Under the pieces are notes generated by a model. The model saw only the letters and a list, made by a program, of their open reading frames with translations, made no database searches and was not told where the DNA came from. Below are positions 1 to 5,468 of a stretch of DNA of 6,252 bases, piece by piece; positions within the stretch are counted from its first letter, which is position 1; every line of letters begins with the position of its first letter. The stretch spans positions 14,053 through 20,304 of the forward strand of contig DNSU01000046.1 of assembly GCA_003499585.1 (NCBI GenBank). Direction: 5' to 3'. The stretch comes from Cyanobacteria bacterium UBA9579. GTDB taxonomy: Bacteria; Cyanobacteriota; Vampirovibrionia; Gastranaerophilales; UBA9579. Both the position numbers and the translations under genes were made by a program.

Positions 1-18
1 TTTTTTATATGAATCCTG

Positions 19-40
19 CCGCTAAATATATATTTAGCGG
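19..40. repeat. 22-bp perfect palindrome / stem-loop past the ilvE 3' end
   Basis: The two 11-nt halves, CCGCTAAATAT and ATATTTAGCGG, are exact reverse complements, so RNA from either strand can fold into a stem of about 9 bp with a 4-nt ATAT loop. It begins 36 nt beyond the ilvE stop codon. It may act as an mRNA 3' end or a bidirectional transcription stop. However, neither strand has a T-run directly after the stem: the minus strand continues CAGGATTCATAT and then A residues, and the plus strand continues ATTTAAAC. It is therefore not a textbook intrinsic terminator. An alternative outer pairing, AATCC (12-16) with GGATT (39-43), is also possible. The T-run at 1-6 could be the tail of a plus-strand terminator lying outside the window. 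Confidence 0.6.
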
Positions 41-75
41 ATTTAAACAAAACTATTATACATTGCCCAATAAAA

Positions 76-1047
76 TTAATTATCATAAACAGGCGTGCAC
101 CAATGTTTATACTTTTCCATTTTACCCTTTACTATGTCAAAATAGAGATCCTGCAGCTTTTTGGTAATAGGGCCTACCTGTCCATTTCCTACAGGTCTAT
201 GATCAATTTTGGTTATAGGACTTACCTGTGCGCCTGTTCCACAGAAAAAGGACTCATCGGCGGTATATAATTCAGTCCTGTCAATTTCTCTTTCCACTAC
301 TTCAATACCAAGTTCTCTTAAAGCAATTTCTTTGATTGTATTTCGAGTCACACCAACGAGGATATTGTCAGTGGTCTTTGATGTTATGAGCTTACCATTT
401 TCGACCAGATATAAATTCATAGCACTACCTTCACTAACATGCCCATCATGAGAAAGCACTATAGCTTCATCAAATCCGGCTTTAATAGCGTCTGTTATAA
501 TGAGAGCTGTATTAGCATAGCAACCGCCTATTTTTGCTCTTGGTGGAATTGCATTATCATCAGCTCTTCTCCAACTGGATACGCACACACTTAGGCCTTT
601 TGTGATATCGACATAATTGCCTAACGGAGTAGTGAAAATCAAAAAAGAATCAGGATTATTTATTAGCTTAGGACCCACTGTCTCCGCGCTTTTATAAATA
701 GTAGGTCTCATATAAGTATCTGTTTCAGGTGCATTTCTTTTCATAAGTTCTACTGTAATATTGCACATCTCATCTACAGAATATTTAGGGTCCATGTGCA
801 TTATTTTGCAGCTGTTATGAATTCTTTCATAATGCTCTTTCATTCTGAAAATATAGACTTGCTTTTCTTCCTCGTTCCAATAACCCCTTATTCCTTCGAA
901 TACCGAGGTTCCATATAAAAACGCATGAGTTCTTACACTGATTTTTGCATTTTCATATGGAATGTATTCTCCATCCATAAAAACATAATTAATTTTCTCT
1001 GTATTTTCATTATTTGAACTTAAAATAGATTGAGAAGATTCAGACAC
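76..1047 (-). CDS. ilvE: Branched-chain amino acid aminotransferase (fold-type IV PLP enzyme)
   Basis: This enzyme transfers the amino group between glutamate and the 2-oxoacids of valine, leucine and isoleucine, the last step of branched-chain amino acid synthesis and the first step of their breakdown, in the cytosol with PLP. The 323-residue protein shows the family landmarks: the RTHAFLYGTSVFEGIRGY block (39-56), Arg68 in FRMKEHYERIH (PLP phosphate contact by analogy with E. coli IlvE), catalytic Lys172 in PPRAKIGGCYANTALI, Glu206 in VSEGSAMNLY, GVTRNTI (232-238) and FFCGTGAQVSPI (267-278). It is somewhat longer than the usual 300 or so residues because of a Ser/Asn-rich N-terminal tail (about residues 1-17) and a C-terminal tail ending in HWCTPVYDN. 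The start is a GTG at 1045-1047. It is preferred over the internal Met24 because AGGAGG sits 8 nt upstream of the GTG. It stands alone on this strand, divergent from the glycosyltransferase gene. D-amino acid aminotransferase and aminodeoxychorismate lyase share the fold, but the motifs and length favour IlvE. Confidence 0.95.
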   Translation of the reverse strand: MSESSQSILSSNNENTEKINYVFMDGEYIPYENAKISVRTHAFLYGTSVFEGIRGYWNEEEKQVYIFRMKEHYERIHNSCKIMHMDPKYSVDEMCNITVELMKRNAPETDTYMRPTIYKSAETVGPKLINNPDSFLIFTTPLGNYVDITKGLSVCVSSWRRADDNAIPPRAKIGGCYANTALIITDAIKAGFDEAIVLSHDGHVSEGSAMNLYLVENGKLITSKTTDNILVGVTRNTIKEIALRELGIEVVEREIDRTELYTADESFFCGTGAQVSPITKIDHRPVGNGQVGPITKKLQDLYFDIVKGKMEKYKHWCTPVYDN

Positions 1048-1055
1048 TTTATTTT

Positions 1056-1061
1056 CCTCCT
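1056..1061 (-). promoter_or_regulatory. Ribosome binding site of ilvE
   Basis: On the minus strand the sequence reads TAGGAGGAAAATAAA followed by GTG. This is a full AGGAGG Shine-Dalgarno core with 8 nt between it and the start codon. It decides the GTG start and therefore the extended N-terminus of the aminotransferase. Confidence 0.85.
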
Positions 1062-1079
1062 AAAATTATCTCTTTTAGG
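1059..1079 (-). promoter_or_regulatory. Leader hairpin overlapping the ilvE Shine-Dalgarno
   Basis: In the ilvE mRNA, CCUAAAA and UUUUAGG form an uninterrupted 7-bp stem around a 7-nt loop (GAGAUAA). The 3' arm runs into the Shine-Dalgarno sequence, so the stem would hide its 5' AGG. That pairing is seen directly. A role in translational control is inference. The stem is short and A-U rich, so it may only be weakly stable. Confidence 0.4.
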
Positions 1080-1091
1080 CAATAGCATACC

Positions 1092-1142
1092 TTAAAAATC
1101 ATATTTTATAAAGCATAATACTAAAACTTTCATTGAAGCCAT
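1092..1142 (-). other. Candidate 16-codon leader ORF upstream of ilvE
   Basis: An ATG at 1140-1142 (minus strand) opens a short frame reading MASMKVLVLCFIKYDF and ending in TAA at 1092-1094, about 30 nt before the ilvE Shine-Dalgarno. Residues 6-12 are Val-Leu-Val-Leu-Cys-Phe-Ile, a composition suggestive of leader peptides that sense branched-chain amino acids. It has no convincing ribosome binding site of its own (only AGTAGAG nearby), and AT-rich DNA gives Leu, Ile and Phe codons by chance. It is a candidate only. Confidence 0.2.
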
Positions 1143-1165
1143 GACTCTACTTAAATATCTAATTG

Positions 1166-1193
1166 TTTATATAACAGAAAAACTTATTTTCAA
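1166..1193 (-). promoter_or_regulatory. Candidate sigma-70-type promoter for ilvE
   Basis: On the minus strand, TTGAAA (1188-1193) and TATAAA (1166-1171) are separated by 16 nt. Each differs from the consensus -35 and -10 boxes at one position. Transcription would begin near 1159, giving a leader of about 110 nt that contains the short ORF and the hairpin near the start codon. In DNA this AT-rich such matches also arise by chance. Confidence 0.4.
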
Positions 1194-1224
1194 ATCATAG
1201 TAGTAACTGTTTTTAAGATATGCT

Positions 1225-1259
1225 AAATAATATTATTTGCCTGTTAAATAATATTATTT
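1225..1259. repeat. Two tandem copies of a 14-bp perfect palindrome (possible operators)
   Basis: AAATAATATTATTT occurs at 1225-1238 and again at 1246-1259. Each copy equals its own reverse complement. The direct repeat extends to TAAATAATATTATTT (15 nt), and the second copy's symmetry extends to 16 bp (1245-1260). The centres are 21 bp apart, two turns of B-DNA, so two dimers would sit on the same face of the helix. The pair lies between the divergent ilvE and glycosyltransferase genes. Binding by a dimeric regulator is inference. I do not recognise the motif as a known box. Confidence 0.5.
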
Positions 1260-1264
1260 ATTAT
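1237..1264 (+). promoter_or_regulatory. Weak candidate promoter for the glycosyltransferase gene
   Basis: TTGCCT (1237-1242) and TATTAT (1259-1264) are 16 nt apart and match the -35 and -10 consensus at 4/6 and 5/6 positions. The second palindrome of the tandem pair fills the spacer. A start near 1271 would give a leader of about 64 nt. A competing exact TATAAT lies at 1316-1321 but has no acceptable -35 and would leave a leader of only about 7 nt. Confidence 0.25.
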
Positions 1265-1334
1265 GGTAAAACTATATTAATATTAGATTATATCCCACGA
1301 TAGTGAATAGCTAGTTATAATATGAAAGATTTAT

Positions 1335-2963
1335 ATGTTATTTTTTGATCTTATATCCTGGATCCTGTTCATATTCCTCGCTTTTTATGTATTGAATCAG
1401 CTGTACATTATCAGTTGCTCTTCAAGAGGAAAAATTGCTGATATAGAAAAAAAGAATTATGCCGTAAAGTTTCAGCAAAATATAAATATAATAGTCTATT
1501 CGCATAATAATGCATCGACAATAATAGATCTTATTGAATCCTTAAAAAGGCAGGAATATAATCCTGAGAGATATTCAATCAATGTCATTATGGATAATTG
1601 TGATGATAATAGCGCAAAGCTACTTGAAATCCTTGGCGGAACAAGATTATGGCGAATTAATACTGATATAAAACCTATTGGCAGAAATAAAGCAATAGCC
1701 TGGCTGCTAGAGAGAATATTATCAAGTGAAAATACAAATGCATTTGTGTTTTTGAACGCAGATTGCATAGTCAAACCTGATTTTCTAGCCAGAGTTAATG
1801 CTGCAATATATGATAATCCGGTTTTACTTGGTGAGACATTACCTTTAAATTCGGATCTTGATTTAATGTCTGCTATGGCATATTTAAGAAATAAAATTAA
1901 AAATAAAGTAATAAATCATGGCAGGTATTATGCATCTTTAAGCACCCTTTTGGATGAAGATATATATGCAATTAGACAGGATATTCTTGAAAAATTGACT
2001 TTTTCCATTACCGATTATGGATTTGAAGAGTATGAATTCTCTATTAAATTGGCTAATGCAGGTATACCTGTTTCAAATTCATATTATCTATACTGCTACA
2101 AACAATTTTCAGAAGATATAAACAGCATAGCGCTAGATGATTATAAAAAAAGATATAAATCCCTTATAACTTTCAAGAATAATATATTATTCCTGTTTAC
2201 AAATAAAAGAAATATAAAAGCAAAAGAATTAATACTATCTCTAATATACCCATCGAGTATGGTTTTTCTAATTTTGTCTTTCTTTTTATTCAATGTTTCT
2301 CTATTTACAAATACCAGCTTTGCAAATGCTATAAGTACTAATGCTGTTTTATTGTTATTATTTGGTTATTTTACAGGCAAGCTTTTCGCAATGCTGGTTG
2401 CAAGATGTTCTTTTAAAGAATATAAAAATAGTGTTTTCTTGGCATTTTTTGCTCCGCTTATATTTTCTCTGTCATTATTACAGGGAATTAAAATCAATAT
2501 GTCTTTTAAGTTTACTTTGCCTAAGAAATTTCTGATTAATAAGGATTTTCATAAGCAAATCATAGAGACAACAGTTTCTGACGGCAAAAAAGAGCTGCCA
2601 TGCCAGCTAGAAATCAGACAAAATGATACTCATTCACAATTATTATTTATATTTAACGGAAAGAAACTATCTTCTTCAAAGCACCCGAGAATAGATTATG
2701 CAATTGAAGAGATAACAGAAAAGCTAAGAACACATGGCTTTAATTTAAAAGTATGCATGAACTGCGGATATTTCAAGTTAAACGAGAGTATTGCCTCAAA
2801 GCTTGGAGGAGAACAAGGATATTGTTTGTTTGACAACATCAATAAAGGTTCAAAAGCCTGGGAATACTCCTATATCTGGAATTCCTGCCTGAATATAATA
2901 TCAGTAAAAACAAGAAAACATATACAACAAAAGTTAAATGAAATTGAAACCAAGCAACTGTAA
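1335..2963 (+). CDS. Membrane-anchored family 2 glycosyltransferase with a C-terminal four-cysteine domain
   Basis: This is probably an inner-membrane GT-A fold glycosyltransferase acting on a nucleotide sugar at the cytoplasmic face; acceptor and product are unknown. Order in the 542 residues: a hydrophobic segment (about 5-26); a GT2 domain (about 48-280) with NIIVYSHN (51-58), VIMDNCDDNSA (84-94), the DXD-like NADC (141-144) and FEEYEFSIKLANAG (230-243); hydrophobic segments near 300-322, 334-357 and 366-385; and a soluble C-terminal domain (about 400-542) with Cys474, Cys477, Cys497 and Cys518. The layout resembles NodC/HasA/PgaC-type synthases. However, the usual DAD is NAD, the catalytic-base Asp of the ED motif appears as Glu232, and QxxRW is replaced by YKKRY (270-274). 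The ATG at 1335 has only a weak GAAAG upstream. An in-frame stop at 1323-1325 and the intact N-terminal membrane segment support it. A terminator-like hairpin follows the gene. GT2 membership is firm; the specific role is not. Confidence 0.8.
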   Translation: MLFFDLISWILFIFLAFYVLNQLYIISCSSRGKIADIEKKNYAVKFQQNINIIVYSHNNASTIIDLIESLKRQEYNPERYSINVIMDNCDDNSAKLLEILGGTRLWRINTDIKPIGRNKAIAWLLERILSSENTNAFVFLNADCIVKPDFLARVNAAIYDNPVLLGETLPLNSDLDLMSAMAYLRNKIKNKVINHGRYYASLSTLLDEDIYAIRQDILEKLTFSITDYGFEEYEFSIKLANAGIPVSNSYYLYCYKQFSEDINSIALDDYKKRYKSLITFKNNILFLFTNKRNIKAKELILSLIYPSSMVFLILSFFLFNVSLFTNTSFANAISTNAVLLLLFGYFTGKLFAMLVARCSFKEYKNSVFLAFFAPLIFSLSLLQGIKINMSFKFTLPKKFLINKDFHKQIIETTVSDGKKELPCQLEIRQNDTHSQLLFIFNGKKLSSSKHPRIDYAIEEITEKLRTHGFNLKVCMNCGYFKLNESIASKLGGEQGYCLFDNINKGSKAWEYSYIWNSCLNIISVKTRKHIQQKLNEIETKQL

Positions 2964-3026
2964 TAAGTTATTATAAAATATTTTTGGATAATTTTTTAAC
3001 TAAAAGACTATACAAATTATCAATGG

Positions 3027-3067
3027 ACCAGTTTAAATTACAATTTAAACTGGTTTTATATTTTGTT
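3027..3067 (+). terminator. Intrinsic terminator between the glycosyltransferase and phosphorylase genes
   Basis: ACCAGTTTAAATT (3027-3039) and AATTTAAACTGGT (3042-3054) are perfect reverse complements separated only by AC. In RNA this gives a stem of about 11-12 bp with a small loop, followed by a T-rich tail (TTTTATATTTTG). It starts 63 nt after the glycosyltransferase stop and ends close to the phosphorylase ribosome binding site. It probably ends the upstream transcript, but its stem is A-U rich and the T-run is interrupted, so some read-through into the phosphorylase gene is possible. Confidence 0.7.
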
Positions 3068-3090
3068 CAAAATCAGGAAAAATTAAATAA

Positions 3091-5463
3091 ATGTTTTTAA
3101 AGCAGATAACAGAAAATTACTCTAATATAGCTGATGATAATCCATGGTTTGTTATTATTGAGGGATTTGATCCCATGACAGAACGTGAAATGGAATCACT
3201 TCAGTCATTTGGCAATGGATATATAGGAACACGAAATAGCCTGGAAGAACTTTACGAACCCTGTAATCCAGCTACATTTTTGGCTGGAGTATACAAGCCA
3301 ACAGATGTTAATAGCAATGAGGAACTGGCAATAATTCCTGATTGGACTAGAATACAGATATATATCGGAAATGAGTTAATTGACCTGAATACTACAGAAT
3401 TATTAGATCATAAAAGATATCTTGATATGAAAAAAGGCATATTAAGCAGAAAATGGAAAGTAAAAGATGCAAATGACAGAATAACCAATATTGAAATAAC
3501 AAAATTTATTTCACTAGCCGATAAGCACTTGGCCTTTAAGAGTTTAACTATTAAACCGGAAAACTATACAGACAAAATAAAGGTTATTTCAGGAATTGAC
3601 GGGCAAGATATGGAACTAGTCTTTCCATTACCAGAAATTAATAAGTCCGGTAATGGTATTTCACTTGGGATGATACCTAAAGGCACAAATCAATTAGTTA
3701 TAGTCAATCAGACAAGCAAATTTTCTTGCGATCAACAATCTCCAAAATCCCAGAATAATAAGATCCCTGAACCTTTAATGGAGCATATTAACCATAATAC
3801 TTACTATAAAGATCAAATAAACTATGAAGAATGGGAATGGATAGCAGAATATGATTGTGAATACTCTATATGCAGTCTTATAACAATTTTTTCGGGCATA
3901 AATAATGAAATAACTATAAATACTAGCAAAGAATACATGGAAAATATTCTTCAAGGTGATAATAATTTTTATACTTCTTTTCAAGAATCACATATTCAAT
4001 GCTGGAATAACCATTGGAATAACGCCAATTTAATTATAACCGGAGATTCTCATGCCCAAAAATGTATAAATTTTGCCATGTATCACTTAATCAATTCAGG
4101 CAAATACAGCGGAAATTATATTTCTATTCCCGCCAGAAACTTGTCCGGTGAAGCATACAAGGGTCATATCTTCTGGGATACTGAGATATATATGCTGCCT
4201 TTTTTCATTTTGACTTATCCAGAAATTGCAAGACAATTATTGATGTACAGATATAATACCTTACCGGGTGCAAGGAAAAATGCTGAACTGGAAGAATTCA
4301 AAGGCGCATCATTCGCTTGGGAATCTACGGACAACGGTCTTGAAGAAGCCCCAACAGAGGTGATCTCTCCTTTTGGAGAAAAAATAAATATATATACAAG
4401 TGAATATGAAAACCATATTTCTCCAGATATTGCATATGCTATCTGGCAATACTGGCAGGTGACAGGGGATGATGATTTTCTTGTCAATTTTGGCAGCGAA
4501 ATTATCCTTGAAACAGCAAGGTTTTGCGAAAGCTTAATGTCTCAAAGCGAAGACGGTTATTATCATATTTATGACGCTGTAGGTCCGGATGAGTACCATG
4601 AATTAGTTGATGATAACGCTTATACAAACATAATCGTCAGACATAACTTTGAAATAGCCTTGAAATTGGCTAAATTTATGAAAACCAAATATAAAGATAA
4701 ATATGAAAGGCTACAAGAGAAAATACGATTAGAGGATAAAGAATTAGAATTTTGGTCAGAAATAAAGGATAAAATTTATATAAAGCAGGATCCTGAAACC
4801 AAAGTTTATGAACAGTTTACAGGATATTTTGACCTTGAGTTTATAAATATTCATGAATATGATGAAAACAGAATTACTCCAATGGACGTGATTTTAGGCA
4901 GGGAAAGAACCAGAGAATCTCAGGTTATTAAACAACCTGACGTAATAATGTTCTTGTACCTACTAGCTAATAAGTATTCTAAGGAAACAATTGAGGCTAA
5001 TTATGATTTTTATGAACCAAGGACAGGACATGGAAGCTCATTAAGTCCCAGTATCCACAGCATTATGGCTGCAAGACTTGGGAAAATGGATCAAGCATAT
5101 AATTATTTCAAGCAAGCTGCTGAAATAGATTTATACAATAATATGGGTAATGCATCAGGCGGAATCCATATGGCCGCAATGGGCGGACTTTGGCAAGCAA
5201 TTGTGATGGGATTTGGCGGAATGTATATTTATGATCAGGGTTTAATGTTTGATCCTCATGTACCTGATCAGTGGGCGGGGCTTGAATTTTCAGTATACTG
5301 GCATAAACAAAAGGTTAATTTAAAGATCAAAAAAGAAGAAATAACTTTTGAAATTATTGGAAATAAAGCTGTGAATCTAAGTATAGGCCCTGATAACTGG
5401 AGAAAGCTGGAACCTGATAATAAATACTCTGCTTATAAAACTCATAAATGGTTTTGGAGATAA
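3091..5463 (+). CDS. GH65-family inverting disaccharide phosphorylase (maltose/trehalose/kojibiose phosphorylase type)
   Basis: Family members cleave an alpha-glucosidic bond with phosphate, inverting the anomer to give beta-glucose 1-phosphate plus the released sugar; the reaction is reversible and cytosolic. The 790-residue protein has full family length and order: an N-terminal beta-sandwich domain (about 1-270, with SFGNGYIGTRNSLEE at 39-53), a linker, an (alpha/alpha)6 barrel (about 320-715) and a small C-terminal beta domain. Visible landmarks are GHIFWDTEIYMLPF (358-371), the general-acid Glu501 in GPDEYHELVDDNAYTN, KQPDV (614-618) and the phosphate-site loop TGHGSSLS (645-652). No signal peptide is seen. 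The acceptor-loop region (about 412-446) reads ESTDNGLEEAPTEV then ENHISPDIAYAIWQYWQ. It lacks the HNEWE-like loop that I recall from maltose phosphorylases, so the substrate is left open. AGGAAA lies about 10 nt before the ATG. The stress-protein gene follows after 5 nt. The preserved phosphate loop argues against a GH65 hydrolase. Confidence 0.92.
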   Translation: MFLKQITENYSNIADDNPWFVIIEGFDPMTEREMESLQSFGNGYIGTRNSLEELYEPCNPATFLAGVYKPTDVNSNEELAIIPDWTRIQIYIGNELIDLNTTELLDHKRYLDMKKGILSRKWKVKDANDRITNIEITKFISLADKHLAFKSLTIKPENYTDKIKVISGIDGQDMELVFPLPEINKSGNGISLGMIPKGTNQLVIVNQTSKFSCDQQSPKSQNNKIPEPLMEHINHNTYYKDQINYEEWEWIAEYDCEYSICSLITIFSGINNEITINTSKEYMENILQGDNNFYTSFQESHIQCWNNHWNNANLIITGDSHAQKCINFAMYHLINSGKYSGNYISIPARNLSGEAYKGHIFWDTEIYMLPFFILTYPEIARQLLMYRYNTLPGARKNAELEEFKGASFAWESTDNGLEEAPTEVISPFGEKINIYTSEYENHISPDIAYAIWQYWQVTGDDDFLVNFGSEIILETARFCESLMSQSEDGYYHIYDAVGPDEYHELVDDNAYTNIIVRHNFEIALKLAKFMKTKYKDKYERLQEKIRLEDKELEFWSEIKDKIYIKQDPETKVYEQFTGYFDLEFINIHEYDENRITPMDVILGRERTRESQVIKQPDVIMFLYLLANKYSKETIEANYDFYEPRTGHGSSLSPSIHSIMAARLGKMDQAYNYFKQAAEIDLYNNMGNASGGIHMAAMGGLWQAIVMGFGGMYIYDQGLMFDPHVPDQWAGLEFSVYWHKQKVNLKIKKEEITFEIIGNKAVNLSIGPDNWRKLEPDNKYSAYKTHKWFWR
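5456..5460 (+). promoter_or_regulatory. Ribosome binding site of the universal stress protein gene, inside the phosphorylase 3' end
   Basis: GGAGA overlaps the last two sense codons (Trp-Arg) of the phosphorylase gene and lies 8 nt before the ATG at 5469. Ribosomes finishing the phosphorylase would unload directly onto this site, so the two proteins are probably made together. It also fixes the start of the downstream gene. Confidence 0.75.
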
Positions 5464-5468
5464 ATAAA

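Noticed and set aside
209..451. Plus-strand open frame of 80 codons opposite ilvE
   Set aside because: It lies wholly antisense to a clear aminotransferase gene and shows no recognisable domain.
1316..1321. Exact TATAAT as the glycosyltransferase -10 box
   Set aside because: There is no acceptable -35 or extended -10 element, and the start codon would be only about 7 nt from the predicted transcript start.
1048..1334. T-box riboswitch or other known riboswitch upstream of ilvE
   Set aside because: I found no T-box-like conserved element and no terminator/antiterminator pair of the usual size; the leader is too short and AT-rich to support it.
1322..1348. ATG at 1322 as an alternative glycosyltransferase start
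   Set aside because: It is in a different frame and reaches TGA after eight codons.
1496..1774. Minus-strand open frame of 92 codons
   Set aside because: It is antisense to the conserved GT2 catalytic domain and has no family resemblance.
2341..2535. Plus-strand 64-codon Cys/Leu-rich frame
   Set aside because: It is an out-of-frame reading of the glycosyltransferase membrane segments, whose T-rich codons explain the composition.
3775..3984. Minus-strand hydrophobic frame resembling a small membrane protein
   Set aside because: It is antisense to the GH65 gene; the apparent hydrophobicity comes from reading AT-rich codons on the other strand.
4215..4487. Minus-strand 90-codon frame
   Set aside because: It is antisense to the conserved barrel domain of the phosphorylase.
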